Positions 8,590 to 16,819 of a stretch of 64,000 nucleotides of DNA are shown in pieces. Both the position numbers and the translations under genes were made by a program. How positions within the stretch are numbered: the first letter of the stretch is position 1; each line of letters opens with the position of its first letter. The stretch comes from Methanoplanus sp. FWC-SCC4 (GTDB lineage: Archaea; Halobacteriota; Methanomicrobia; Methanomicrobiales; Methanomicrobiaceae), in the NCBI RefSeq assembly GCF_032878975.1, contig NZ_CP043875.1:620001-684000 (forward strand), given 5' to 3'. Below the pieces are notes generated by a model, which worked only from the letters and a program-made list of their open reading frames with translations, was not told where the DNA came from and ran no database searches.

Positions 8590-9843
8590 TTATCTCTCCA
8601 CTTCATTCTGATTTTCGGGGACAACCCCTTCAACCATTATTACATCAAGACTGGTAACATGAGCTGAACATCCAAGTTTTTCAGTCAGACTTGGTTTTGT
8701 TCTGCCCTCATCACCTGATATGAGTTCTTTGATGTAAAGTCCGGCATCTCCAAGAACATAAATCCTGAATTTACCATCCTCAACACCTTCGCACTCTATA
8801 TCAATGCATTGGCGTTTTCTGACTTTATCTGCCCTGCGGTGGGACACCCTTTCGGGGGTGCGCTGGTTTATTGTCGTCCCTTTCAGGTCGGCAAGGGCAG
8901 ATTTAACGTCATTTATTGAAATATCGCCTTCTACTTCTACCAGAATGCTGTACTTCTTATGAGCTTTTCCGGATTTAAGGGTTTCCACCTCATGTCTGTC
9001 ACTTACATGATCCAAAGTAATTGAAACCCTGTTCTCAGCGCTTTTGTTTACAAGCGCTTCAAGTTCTTTTAATGATACGCTTCTGATCTTTGGTTCTACT
9101 ATTTCAAGGGCAAAGGGCCTTCCGGTACCGAGCATCCTTGCATCAATATCTTCCCTGCCGGCACCATGAAGGACCGCATCTTTGGCATCACAAACTTCGA
9201 GAATCGGATTGCCGATAAGCTCCTCAACTGAATCCTGATACATCTTGCCTGTGAAGTTACATCTTTCACAGCCTTTGCCTCGGCATTCCCTGCAGTGCCA
9301 CCTTGTCTGTGGGATACCCCGTTCATATTTACAGTATCTTCCATAGATATAAAGTGGGTTTATCTGGACATCTACTTCTTCAGATCCAATGTCACAGACT
9401 ATGACAATATCGGGACGTTTGAAGTTTACCTCGCTGCCTGTTAGGGCTGTTACAGCTTTTCCGGTTACCCTGTTAAATTCAGCCTTAATAGGTTCGGGAG
9501 ACTGCAAAGAGAGATCAGTCCATACCATCTCCTCGCTTTCAGTGACAAGCGGAGGAACCTTGCATCCTACAAGAATTGTCTCATGCTCGATGTCTTTTAG
9601 GGCATCTTTTATTTTTTCAGCCCATAAATCGGTTTTGTCAAAAAGATTACCGCATATCCAGCATGTTTCTTCTTCTTTAATGTAAGGTGTATTGTTAAGA
9701 AGGGCCAGTGCAATCCTCAGGGCTTTTCCCCTTTCTTCATTACCAAGGCCATGTGAACTTTTGCCGTACATTCTGCCAAGACAATGATCACAGATTGGGC
9801 CGTATTCAAGTATCTCCTGAACCTGTTTCAGTATATCAGTCAT
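8590..9843 (-). CDS. pus10: tRNA pseudouridine synthase Pus10
   Basis: A 417-aa archaeal Pus10 that makes pseudouridine 54 (and 55) in the T-loop of tRNA. The N-terminal THUMP-containing accessory domain has a zinc site (CDHCLGRMYG at about 19 and CWICG at about 61), and further CxxC pairs occur at CRECRGKGCERCNF. The catalytic domain carries GREDIDARMLGTGRPFALEI, in which the conserved Asp is the catalytic nucleophile. The ATG directly abuts the trmY stop, and AGGAGAG in the trmY end is the ribosome-binding site. Adjacency to trmY links two sequential modifications of position 54. Confidence 0.95.
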   Translation of the reverse strand: MTDILKQVQEILEYGPICDHCLGRMYGKSSHGLGNEERGKALRIALALLNNTPYIKEEETCWICGNLFDKTDLWAEKIKDALKDIEHETILVGCKVPPLVTESEEMVWTDLSLQSPEPIKAEFNRVTGKAVTALTGSEVNFKRPDIVIVCDIGSEEVDVQINPLYIYGRYCKYERGIPQTRWHCRECRGKGCERCNFTGKMYQDSVEELIGNPILEVCDAKDAVLHGAGREDIDARMLGTGRPFALEIVEPKIRSVSLKELEALVNKSAENRVSITLDHVSDRHEVETLKSGKAHKKYSILVEVEGDISINDVKSALADLKGTTINQRTPERVSHRRADKVRKRQCIDIECEGVEDGKFRIYVLGDAGLYIKELISGDEGRTKPSLTEKLGCSAHVTSLDVIMVEGVVPENQNEVER

Positions 9844-10416
9844 TTAAGTTTCTCTCCTGTCCATTTCGTTGAGTATCACTGTGATTGTATGATCAGCGTG
9901 CAGGATTTTCGGACCTGCCGATACTTTCGGGAGATTTTTTATCATTTCTTCTTCTTCCTCTGTGAAGTTATGATGATCAGAGAGGATGAAAGATTCCGGT
10001 ACTGGATCAATAGCCCTGATGTCTTTTCCGTTTTCATCAAGGAGCGCGAAATCATATTCTTCCAAAAGGCGTTTTAAGTTTCCTTTTCTGACATAGATTC
10101 CTTTTGTAGATTCCCTGAAGCTTTCTCCGCATGGTAGATTAAGGGCTTTTTTTATAAGTGAACCGGCACTTCTTTCATCAGGACTTAAGTAACGAACTTC
10201 ATTTCCTTTGATAAGAATTGTTTTCGGAGGTTCAGGTTCCCCAAGCAGGACCAGGAAGCATTCAACATCATGCCTTAAATCATGTGATAGAAAAAAACAT
10301 GAGTTGACACATCTGCAAAGTACATCCATCCTTCCGGCACCGCCGGGCATGTCATTGAGGGAAAAATCGCCTGTTGTGCAGGCTTTATGCCCCACAACCA
10401 AAAAACGTTTTGTCAA
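9844..10416 (-). CDS. trmY: tRNA pseudouridine(54) N1-methyltransferase TrmY
   Basis: A 190-aa SPOUT-class methyltransferase that converts pseudouridine 54 to N1-methylpseudouridine, the archaeal counterpart of m5U54. The TrmY signature is clear: FLVVGHKACTTGDFSLNDMPG, RMDVLCRCVNSCFFLSHDLR, and the C-terminal FILSDHHNFTEEEE followed by the knot segment ending in a Cys-free tail. The start is TTG at 10416, 2 nt after the srp54 stop. It feeds directly into pus10 with no gap. Confidence 0.95.
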   Translation of the reverse strand: MTKRFLVVGHKACTTGDFSLNDMPGGAGRMDVLCRCVNSCFFLSHDLRHDVECFLVLLGEPEPPKTILIKGNEVRYLSPDERSAGSLIKKALNLPCGESFRESTKGIYVRKGNLKRLLEEYDFALLDENGKDIRAIDPVPESFILSDHHNFTEEEEEMIKNLPKVSAGPKILHADHTITVILNEMDRRET

Positions 10417-10418
10417 CT

Positions 10419-11738
10419 TTACATCCCGCCAAATTTCTTCATCATCCGTTGCATGTTGAATTTGCCACCCATACCGCGGAATCCTTTGAGAGTACGCTGC
10501 ATTGTTTTATAATATTTCAGGAGTTCCCTGACTTCTTCGGGAGTTGCACCGGCACCCAGTGATATACGCTGGACACGTGAACCGCTGATCATTGACGGAT
10601 TGTCCAACTCTTCGGAAGTCATCGAATCCATTATAATTTTATAGCGTTCCATCTTTTTTCCGGTTACATCATAGGCATCCTGTGGGATTTCGACGCCGCC
10701 TAATGGAAGCATAGACATAACCTGCTTTAAGGGACCCATCTTTTTGAGGGATTCAAGTTGTTTATACATATCACGAAGGGTGAATTTTCCTTTCATCATA
10801 GCATTAACATCGATCTCCTGATCGCCTATTGCTTCTTCAGCACGTTCGATTAGCGAATGAAGATCTCCCATACCCAAAAGACGGGAAATAAAGCTGTCTG
10901 GATCAAAGCGTTCGAGATCTTCTATTGTCTCTCCACTTCCAATGAAAACAATTCCCGAACCTGTTTCTGCAACTGCCGAAAGGGCACCGCCTCCTTTTGC
11001 GGTACCGTCCATCTTTGTTATTATGACGCCGTCAATGTTGATTGCTTCATGAAAACGTGCTGCCTGTTCACGGGCCTGCTGACCCAGTGCGGCATCAATG
11101 ACAAGCCATCTGTGTGTGGCTTTTGTAAGTTCATTGAGTGCAATGATTTCGTCAATTAACTCATTTTCAAGAGCATGGCGCCCTTGTGTATCTATTAGAA
11201 GGACCTCGGAATTTTTTAGTTCCGGAATACCGTTTTGTACGATTTTTACAGCGTCAGTTTCACCAGGTTCGCCATAACAGGGAACATTGATTTTATTGCA
11301 GAGTGTCTTTAGCTGATCATATGCTCCCGGACGGAAAACGTCTGCACAGATAACCCCCACCCTGAGACCTTTCCTTTGAAAAAATCTTGCAAGTTTTCCG
11401 GTAGTGGTTGTCTTACCACTGCCCTGAAGACCTGCCATTAAAATTGTTTGCGGACCGAGGGTTACTGTGACATCCTTCCCCATCAGGTTTACCAGTTCCT
11501 GATAGACAATGCGGAGAACATGTTCTCTGACACTCATTCCTTTTGGTGGTTCTTCTTCAAGTGCACGGCTCTTGATGGCCTTTGAAAGTCCCATAACAAG
11601 TTTGACGTTCACATCAGACTGAAGAAGAACACGCTGTAAATCCTTTACAAGCTCATCTACGGCTGCCTTGTCTATGACAGTTTTACCTGCCAGTTTTTTC
11701 ATTGCATCTTTAAGACCGGTACCGAGGCGATCAAGCAT
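10419..11738 (-). CDS. srp54: Signal recognition particle GTPase SRP54 (Ffh)
   Basis: A 439-aa SRP subunit that binds signal sequences and 7S RNA and targets ribosomes to the membrane. N domain about 1-90; G domain with P-loop [15 protein letters not shown] (about 107), [23 protein letters not shown] and [14 protein letters not shown]. The Met-rich M domain (about 320-439) has [15 protein letters not shown], the RNA-binding [13 protein letters not shown] and a Met/Gly tail. The ATG overlaps the ftsY stop by 1 nt, so the GTPase and its receptor are coupled. GGGAGCTG serves as ribosome-binding site. Confidence 0.98.
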   Translation of the reverse strand: MLDRLGTGLKDAMKKLAGKTVIDKAAVDELVKDLQRVLLQSDVNVKLVMGLSKAIKSRALEEEPPKGMSVREHVLRIVYQELVNLMGKDVTVTLGPQTILMAGLQGSGKTTTTGKLARFFQRKGLRVGVICADVFRPGAYDQLKTLCNKINVPCYGEPGETDAVKIVQNGIPELKNSEVLLIDTQGRHALENELIDEIIALNELTKATHRWLVIDAALGQQAREQAARFHEAINIDGVIITKMDGTAKGGGALSAVAETGSGIVFIGSGETIEDLERFDPDSFISRLLGMGDLHSLIERAEEAIGDQEIDVNAMMKGKFTLRDMYKQLESLKKMGPLKQVMSMLPLGGVEIPQDAYDVTGKKMERYKIIMDSMTSEELDNPSMISGSRVQRISLGAGATPEEVRELLKYYKTMQRTLKGFRGMGGKFNMQRMMKKFGGM

Positions 11739-12844
11739 TAGTTTTCAGCTCCCAGAAGTTCATTAACTAATCTTTCGGGTTCAAAAGGTATTACATCATC
11801 GTATCCCTGACCTACACCAAGAAACATAATTGGTTTTTTTATGGTGTGGGTAATTGAGATTGCAGCGCCGCCTTTTGTATCCATATCTGCTTTTGTGAGT
11901 ACAACTGTGTCTGTTCCGACAGTGTTGTTGAATTCCTCTGCTCTGATAACAGCATCATTTCCTGCAACTGCCTCATCTACATATGTGACAATGTCAGGCT
12001 GCATGACTCTCTTGATTTTATCAAGCTGATTCATCAGGTTTGCCCTGTTATGGAAACGGCCTGCTGTATCTGCAAGCACAACATCGATATTATGGGCTTT
12101 CGCATAACTTACAGCGTCGAACAAAACAGCTGAAGGATCTGCTCCTTCCTGATGGCTGATTACTTTTACACCAATGCGTTCTGCATGGGTTCTCATCTGT
12201 TCATTTGCGCCTGCACGGAAGGTATCACCTGAACCAATTACGACAGAGTAGCCATTACTTTTCAGGAAATGCGCCACTTTTGCAATTGTGGTTGTTTTCC
12301 CGGCACCATTTACTCCTGTGAAAAGTACTTTTACAGGTTTTTCATGTGTGTCAATGTAATTTGTAAGTGAAAATCCTTCTCCAAGAACATCAAGAAGAGC
12401 ATTTTTTAAAGCCTCAATAACAAAGTCCTCTGATGAGGTCCTGATCTTTCTTTTTTTGCCGATCAGGTCTTCTCTCATATGGTTAATGATAGAATCGACG
12501 GCATCAAAGGCAACATCATTTTCCAGAAGAATAATTTCCAGTTCATCAAGAGGTTCACTGATATCTTTTTCTGAAAGAAGAATTTCATGCTCTTTGATAA
12601 GCACTTTAATCTTTTCACTGAACTTCGGTTTTTTTGGAGATTCAGTTTCTGGTAATACTTTAAAAGAAGTCTCAGATGGTTCTTTTGGTTCCTGTTGTGC
12701 AGGTACGGTTTCAGTTTCTATTTGAGAAGTTACAGGGGTGCTTTCCTGCACCATCTCTGTACTTTCCTTTTCGATTACATCATCAATGTGTGAACCGAAT
12801 TTTTTAGAAACATTTTTTAGTTTTTCTTTGAGCGACTTGAACAT
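11738..12844 (-). CDS. ftsY: SRP receptor GTPase FtsY
   Basis: A 368-aa receptor for SRP54. The first about 75 residues are an acidic/charged, low-complexity A region with many Glu, Pro and Thr, the membrane-association part. The NG domain follows: P-loop [17 protein letters not shown] (about 170), [38 protein letters not shown] and the closing [15 protein letters not shown]. No transmembrane segment is visible. The start at 12844 has weak ribosome-binding complementarity (TGATC). srp54 follows with a 1-nt overlap. Confidence 0.97.
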   Translation of the reverse strand: MFKSLKEKLKNVSKKFGSHIDDVIEKESTEMVQESTPVTSQIETETVPAQQEPKEPSETSFKVLPETESPKKPKFSEKIKVLIKEHEILLSEKDISEPLDELEIILLENDVAFDAVDSIINHMREDLIGKKRKIRTSSEDFVIEALKNALLDVLGEGFSLTNYIDTHEKPVKVLFTGVNGAGKTTTIAKVAHFLKSNGYSVVIGSGDTFRAGANEQMRTHAERIGVKVISHQEGADPSAVLFDAVSYAKAHNIDVVLADTAGRFHNRANLMNQLDKIKRVMQPDIVTYVDEAVAGNDAVIRAEEFNNTVGTDTVVLTKADMDTKGGAAISITHTIKKPIMFLGVGQGYDDVIPFEPERLVNELLGAEN

Positions 12845-12870
12845 AACTGATCAGGGCCCCTGTGAATAAT

Positions 12871-13305
12871 TCAGGCCTGCATCTGCTTGTATGCAGACTC
12901 AATTTTTTTTGCAATTTCTTTTGCCTGTTTCTGGAGCTGTGAAATTGATTCTGTTATTTTCTTCTCAAGTGCTTCCATTTCTTTAACACGGTCTTTGAGA
13001 TATGAAGAGGTCTCATCGTAATTGCGTTCAACAATTACGTCTGAACCGATGTTTAACAGAGTTTTATCTGCTTCAACGATCTTAACCTTCAGTGATGCTC
13101 CTCCTCCGATTTGGAGAAGAACTGTGTTATCGGGGTTTTCCTTGATTGTATTGATTGTGTCAACTGCCGTCAGGGATTCTATTCTGCGCTGTTCCAGCAT
13201 TTGTAACTGTGCGGAATAGGCTTCAATTTCCTGACTAAACTCGTTTAAGTACTGCTGAAGCATCTGCACTTCACGAGGGTCAACGTTTTCCACGTTACTC
13301 ACCAT
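12871..13305 (-). CDS. pfdA: Prefoldin subunit alpha
   Basis: A 144-aa chaperone subunit. Two long coiled-coil helices (about residues 10-55 and 95-144, rich in Glu/Gln/Leu heptads) flank the central beta-hairpin region containing VLLQIGGGASLKVKI and NIGSDVIVERNYDE. Archaeal prefoldin is an alpha2-beta4 hexamer that hands unfolded proteins to the thermosome. Its ATG lies inside the end of rpl18a (11-nt overlap), so translation is probably coupled. It belongs to the ribosome/SRP cluster. Confidence 0.94.
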   Translation of the reverse strand: MVSNVENVDPREVQMLQQYLNEFSQEIEAYSAQLQMLEQRRIESLTAVDTINTIKENPDNTVLLQIGGGASLKVKIVEADKTLLNIGSDVIVERNYDETSSYLKDRVKEMEALEKKITESISQLQKQAKEIAKKIESAYKQMQA

Positions 13306-13486
13306 CGATCAATGTAATGCCGTTAATTTTGATATAATTTCTCTTTAATCTGTGTTTACTTCCGATGATTGCAAATGTTCTTTCGGAAGCCTGTGCTTCA
13401 TTAGGTGCAGCAATAACTTTTCTAAATGGCTGATAATCATAGCCATTTTTGAATTCACCGCTCACCTCATATTTCTGGTCTGCCAT
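13295..13486 (-). CDS. rpl18a: 50S ribosomal protein L18Ae (LX/L20a)
   Basis: A 63-aa small protein with the LX signature: MADQKYEVSGEFKNG, the FRKVIAAPNEAQASERTFAIIGSKHRLKRNYIKI-like core (read in parts) and a short acidic end. Start chosen at ATG 13486 because GGAGTG lies 9 nt upstream and the family begins there; an in-frame upstream extension is not needed. It is a peripheral 50S protein of archaea and eukaryotes. Overlaps pfdA by 11 nt. Confidence 0.93.
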   Translation of the reverse strand: MADQKYEVSGEFKNGYDYQPFRKVIAAPNEAQASERTFAIIGSKHRLKRNYIKINGITLIDGE

Positions 13487-13500
13487 AATAAATACACTCC

Positions 13501-14163
13501 TCAAACAAAGCCAAATACGTCTTCTATTCTTCCAAGCTCATAACCACTTGTTGAAGATCCTGCAATGAATGACTTGCTGTTTGCAAGAAGTCCTGTTCCA
13601 ACAAGACTGCTTCCCATGTTAACAGTACCTGTACCGATGGGAAGTTCTCCTGCAATCTCTTCAAGCTCTTTCAATTCTTGTGCAGTAATTCCAGGGCTTA
13701 CAAGTATTCCTGTGTTTGTGGCAACGGCAGCCATTCCTACTGTGGGAATACCTCCAATTGTCATCATTAATACAGGAACGTCAAGAAAATCAGAGATCTT
13801 TTCTACAACTCTTTCCGGCGTGCCGGGGTGAACTACTGCAAGTTCATCGTTTGCAAGAATTATGTTTCCGGCAGCATTCATTGTTCTGCTCAGAAACATA
13901 ACATTGCCGTAGCTTTTTAGGATCTCTGATTCTTCAGCAGTTGCAAGACCGCTTGTAATCATTCCATTACTGTTTCCAACAAGTAATGAGCCTATGATCG
14001 AACTTCCCTGTATTGTGGTTTTTACTACCTCAACACCAAGTCTCTTCTCTAAAACACTAACATATTCTTCCGGTGCATTCAAAGGAACGAATGCATGATC
14101 TTCAAATACGCGTGTGTATACACCGATATTCTCATCACCGGTGAAGTCGATCGTTTCTGTCAT
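13501..14163 (-). CDS. eif6: Translation initiation factor aIF6
   Basis: A 220-aa ribosome anti-association factor that binds the 50S face via L14 and L24. Five quasi-repeated beta-alpha-beta units are visible as recurring Gly-rich blocks: NIGVYTRVFEDHAFVP, SSIIGSLLVGNSNGM, ANDELAVVHPG, TVGMAAVATNTGILVSPG and NMGSSLVGTGLLANSKSFIAGS. Together they form the pentein propeller. It sits 2 nt after rpl31e, the usual archaeal arrangement. Length matches the family. Confidence 0.97.
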   Translation of the reverse strand: MTETIDFTGDENIGVYTRVFEDHAFVPLNAPEEYVSVLEKRLGVEVVKTTIQGSSIIGSLLVGNSNGMITSGLATAEESEILKSYGNVMFLSRTMNAAGNIILANDELAVVHPGTPERVVEKISDFLDVPVLMMTIGGIPTVGMAAVATNTGILVSPGITAQELKELEEIAGELPIGTGTVNMGSSLVGTGLLANSKSFIAGSSTSGYELGRIEDVFGFV

Positions 14164-14165
14164 AT

Positions 14166-14429
14166 TTACTCTTCGGCAAGTTCAGCCTGAACCTGGCCGT
14201 CCTCAAATTTCATTGCACGGACACGTACTTTACGGGGCGGCTTTTCGCTTCCACGTTCCCAGATCTTTTCATTGATGCTGGAGTCCAGTTTTATGTCTTC
14301 ACTTTTCATGTGCTTTGCGAGGAAAGCACGAATTTCCTTGATCGCTTTTGGGCTGCGCTTCCAGCGTGGAGCCTTCTTTACATCGCGAAGAGGGATGATG
14401 TATATTTGCTCTTTTAAAATGTCTGCCAT
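14166..14429 (-). CDS. rpl31e: 50S ribosomal protein L31e
   Basis: An 87-aa basic protein near the polypeptide exit tunnel. It shows the eL31 plan: [21 protein letters not shown], a helix [13 protein letters not shown], then the [21 protein letters not shown] strand pair. Start chosen at ATG 14429 with GGTG 5-8 nt upstream. A GTG three codons upstream lies within that ribosome-binding site and is not favoured. It follows rpl39e, with only 5 nt between that stop and this ATG. Confidence 0.95.
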   Translation of the reverse strand: MADILKEQIYIIPLRDVKKAPRWKRSPKAIKEIRAFLAKHMKSEDIKLDSSINEKIWERGSEKPPRKVRVRAMKFEDGQVQAELAEE

Positions 14430-14434
14430 TTTTA

Positions 14435-14587
14435 TCACACCTTCAGTTTACTGCGTCTCCAGTTGCGTCTCATAGGGTGAGTTACAACATTCCGCTTTGT
14501 TTTAATCATTACCCAGGCAGGCACACGGCGATTCTGCTCGCATGCTTTAGCCAATCTTATTTTTCTTGCTTTTGTAACTTTACTCAT
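14435..14587 (-). CDS. rpl39e: 50S ribosomal protein L39e
   Basis: A 50-aa, very basic protein read from ATG at 14587 to TGA at 14435-14437. It begins [20 protein letters not shown] and ends in the conserved NWRRSKLKV, with [11 protein letters not shown] in the middle, exactly the eL39 pattern (about 50 aa). GGTGA 7 nt upstream is its ribosome-binding site. eL39 lies in the wall of the peptide exit tunnel. It is directly followed by rpl31e, the classic archaeal pair. The small size makes it easy to miss. Confidence 0.96.
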   Translation of the reverse strand: MSKVTKARKIRLAKACEQNRRVPAWVMIKTKRNVVTHPMRRNWRRSKLKV

Positions 14588-14588
14588 A

Positions 14589-15194
14589 TTATTTCACCAC
14601 TTTAAATGTGGCAGGTCTGCCAACAACGAGTGACTGCTGATGGTGGCTGGGAAATATTTTGTGAGGATCAAGACCCTTTGCATTGAATGCTGCACGGATT
14701 TCATTTTCATAGTCCCCGTTTTTGATCTCACCTGTTTCACCGTATTTAACAATGAAGTGTTTTTCGACCAGGCGGTTGACTTCTCTTCTCCCAAATCCTA
14801 GCAGAGGCCGCACGAGAGCGCTGTTTTCTTTTGCTTCAAGTCTCTGGACTTCAGCATAATCCAGCATGGGTACACGATCATTCAGGCGTGTTCCATCTCC
14901 TATAACATCATACTCTTTTGAAAGAGTATTGATGGCGTTCCTATGCACAAGGTTGATGGCATCGTTTGGATATCCGCTCTCAACCATCATCTCCATCACA
15001 ACATCAATCAGTTCCCCGCTGAATACTCTTTTTATCAATGGAAGCTGCAAGACTTCTGCCGCGGTTTCTACACCTGATATGTCATGATTTTTATCAAAGA
15101 CAAAGGTGTTTAATTCCACTTCATAGTCTCTTGAAAGCATTAATGCTGCAAGAGAACTGTCTTTTCCTCCGCTGAAAAGTATTCCGGCTTTCAT
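14589..15194 (-). CDS. PP-loop (adenine nucleotide alpha-hydrolase-like) protein
   Basis: A 201-aa protein with an N-terminal PP-loop ATP-pyrophosphatase motif, [17 protein letters not shown] (about residues 4-20), as in tRNA-thiolating and amidotransferase-like enzymes that adenylate their substrate. [13 protein letters not shown] segment (about 98) and a [12 protein letters not shown] helix follow. It has no CxxC zinc ribbon like TtuA/TtcA and no thiolation Cys pair I can identify. Its place between PDCD5 and rpl39e in a ribosomal operon, with 1-nt junctions, suggests RNA or ribosome modification, but substrate is unknown. The start overlaps the PDCD5 stop. Confidence 0.8.
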   Translation of the reverse strand: MKAGILFSGGKDSSLAALMLSRDYEVELNTFVFDKNHDISGVETAAEVLQLPLIKRVFSGELIDVVMEMMVESGYPNDAINLVHRNAINTLSKEYDVIGDGTRLNDRVPMLDYAEVQRLEAKENSALVRPLLGFGRREVNRLVEKHFIVKYGETGEIKNGDYENEIRAAFNAKGLDPHKIFPSHHQQSLVVGRPATFKVVK

Positions 15195-15532
15195 TACCTG
15201 CGTGTGATGTTATAATCTTTCTTTTCCGGTACAAGCTGTCTTAGCAGATGTTTTAATTGTTCATCTGAAATGCGGTTGTTTAGCCTGCCGCTTTGTGCAA
15301 GCATCACAAGCTGCTGTTCGACAGCCTTGGCAAACTCAGGTTTTGTCATTTTGATGGTGTTTAAACGCTCACGGGCTTCCGGTTCCAGTATTTGCATGAG
15401 GACCAGGTGAAGCTGTGCTTCTGCCTGTTTCTGACGCTGCATCTCTTCTTCCATCGAACCCTGATTCATCTGCTGACGCTGGAGTTCTTCCATACGTTTT
15501 TTACGAATATTGGCAAGCTCTTCATCACCCAT
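15194..15532 (-). CDS. PDCD5/TFAR19 family DNA-binding protein
   Basis: A 112-aa, highly charged helical protein. The N-terminus is Gln/Arg/Met-rich (RKKRMEELQRQQM), followed by the three-helix core ILEPEARERLNTIKMTKPEFAKAVE and the end GRLNNRISDEQLKHLLRQL, all diagnostic of archaeal PDCD5 homologues. The family binds DNA in vitro; cellular role in archaea is unclear. AGGTGATT precedes the ATG, a full match to the 16S 3' end. It lies between rps19e and the PP-loop gene. Confidence 0.93.
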   Translation of the reverse strand: MGDEELANIRKKRMEELQRQQMNQGSMEEEMQRQKQAEAQLHLVLMQILEPEARERLNTIKMTKPEFAKAVEQQLVMLAQSGRLNNRISDEQLKHLLRQLVPEKKDYNITRR

Positions 15533-15544
15533 CTTTGAATCACC

Positions 15545-15994
15545 TTAGTATTTTGCCAGACCTGGAATTGTTTCTACAACACTCTCTTTTGCTTTATGCG
15601 CAACACCATCGATGAACGCTCTTCCTGCCGGAGAAACTACACGTCCGTCTTTGGTGTTCTCAACGAAACCTGCTGCTTCAAGCTGCTGAAGAGCCTTACG
15701 GGTTACTGAACCTGATCCTCTTCTGAACTGGTATGGTTTTGAACCGCGGTCCTGTTTACCACCATAGAATGATCTAAGTCTCTGGACACCTACTGGTCCG
15801 TCAACATACACACGGCGCAGAATTGATGCTGCACGTTTGAACCACCATTTTTCATCTTTTGGTGGCATCTGTTTGTGGACACCGGTTTTGGCAAAGTTAG
15901 CCCACTCTGGAGTCTCGATCGCATCGAGCTTTTCAAGCTCACCAGCCACTTTCTCGATTAAGACATCTGGTGGGATATCATATACTGTTGTCAT
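15545..15994 (-). CDS. rps19e: 30S ribosomal protein S19e
   Basis: A 149-aa small-subunit protein with the winged-helix eS19 fold. It begins MTTVYDIPPDVLIEKVAGEL and carries WWFKRAASILRRVY, GVQRLRSFYGGKQDRG and ALQQLEAAGFVE, the conserved rRNA-binding core. The ATG at 15994 is preceded by GAGTGGT. A 13-codon upstream extension in frame is disfavoured because it lacks conservation and would run into the leader hairpin region. It is the first gene of the operon after a structured leader. Confidence 0.97.
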   Translation of the reverse strand: MTTVYDIPPDVLIEKVAGELEKLDAIETPEWANFAKTGVHKQMPPKDEKWWFKRAASILRRVYVDGPVGVQRLRSFYGGKQDRGSKPYQFRRGSGSVTRKALQQLEAAGFVENTKDGRVVSPAGRAFIDGVAHKAKESVVETIPGLAKY

Positions 15995-16147
15995 TTTATA
16001 ACCACTCTTTAATTTGTGCTCAACCATTATCATTCAAATGATTCAGGTTGTCATGCTAATGGCAAAGCCACTTTCATGGCTCATTAGCAGTCTCTATATA
16101 TTGTAAAGATATGTTTTTATATCTTTTGAGAGCTGTCTTGAGACTGC
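15995..16147 (-). promoter_or_regulatory. Promoter and structured leader of the rps19e operon
   Basis: Read toward rps19e, a TATA-like ATATAAAA lies inside a perfect 8-bp inverted repeat (16105-16112 with 16119-16126). The promoter is flanked by GAGACTGC (16140-16147) and its complement GCAGTCTC (16087-16094). A transcript starting about 25 nt past the TATA would begin near 16092, just before a hairpin at 16055-16088 with a 7-bp outer stem (GCTAATG/CATTAGC) and a 5-bp inner stem (AGCCA/TGGCT). The inverted repeats are directly seen; promoter position and regulation are inferred. Confidence 0.5.
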
Positions 16148-16162
16148 ATAAAAAAAGTCATT

Positions 16163-16411
16163 TTATTTTCTTTCTTTATTTCTTCTAAGAACCATGGTTC
16201 TTCCACGTACCTGCACTAATTCAGCATTGCTCAATGCTGCAATTTGTTCAGGATCAATGTCTGTACTTCTGAGCCATTTCACTTTAATGATGCTGCTGTC
16301 TTTAATCTGGCGGCGAATTTCTTCAATGGTGCTATCGGTACATCCTTTTTTACCGATCCAAAGTGTAGCCTTCAATAGATTTATTTTTCTGTTCAGATCT
16401 TTATCGGTCAT
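16163..16411 (-). CDS. YhbY/CRS1 (CRM domain) RNA-binding protein
   Basis: An 82-aa CRM-domain protein. The pattern is LKATLWIGKKGCTDSTIEEI, followed by IKVKW and a C-terminal GRTMVLRRN strand, where the GKKG loop corresponds to the GxxG loop of CRM domains that bind rRNA. Bacterial YhbY associates with pre-50S particles; the archaeal role is inferred. Its ATG overlaps the rnp4 stop by 4 nt, so they are coupled; both deal with RNA. Confidence 0.9.
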   Translation of the reverse strand: MTDKDLNRKINLLKATLWIGKKGCTDSTIEEIRRQIKDSSIIKVKWLRSTDIDPEQIAALSNAELVQVRGRTMVLRRNKERK

Positions 16412-16728
16412 TTTTCTTTCTTCTCCAAAATAGGATATCTACGCATATAACCACATTTACTACAGGTCATAATCACTTTCTTCCTGTGTATCCTGACTTT
16501 CAGATTGTCACCGGGTACTAGAAATCTGTAACAATTCCGGCAATATTGCCTGTTATAAGGTTTGGGTATTCTTATGCGGTGTTTCATTGAGATAACACGT
16601 GCATGTTTTACGCAGTTGTCACTGAGTGAAGGATTGTCTTTATAAAATATCTTTGCCATATAAAAGAGGCGTGCAATTCTTTCACGTGCAATTTCTCTCT
16701 GTTGCGTTTTGTCTTTTTTTCTGGCCAT
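16408..16728 (-). CDS. rnp4: Ribonuclease P protein component 4 (Rpp21)
   Basis: A 106-aa RNase P subunit. The helical N-terminus (IARERIARLFYMAKIF) is followed by a zinc ribbon: CRNCYRFLVPG and, about 25 residues later, CSKCGYMRRYP, giving four Cys ligands. Rnp4 pairs with Rnp1 (Rpp29) on the RNase P RNA specificity domain for tRNA 5' processing. AGAGGGATT precedes the ATG. First gene of a two-gene unit with yhbY. Confidence 0.95.
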   Translation of the reverse strand: MARKKDKTQQREIARERIARLFYMAKIFYKDNPSLSDNCVKHARVISMKHRIRIPKPYNRQYCRNCYRFLVPGDNLKVRIHRKKVIMTCSKCGYMRRYPILEKKEK

Positions 16729-16819
16729 AAGACTTTTAAATCCCTCTGGTGAATTCTTATCCTGAGTCCTGATATATTGTATTTAAAAATTTATAATAGA
16801 AATGGAAGTTTTAATTTTT

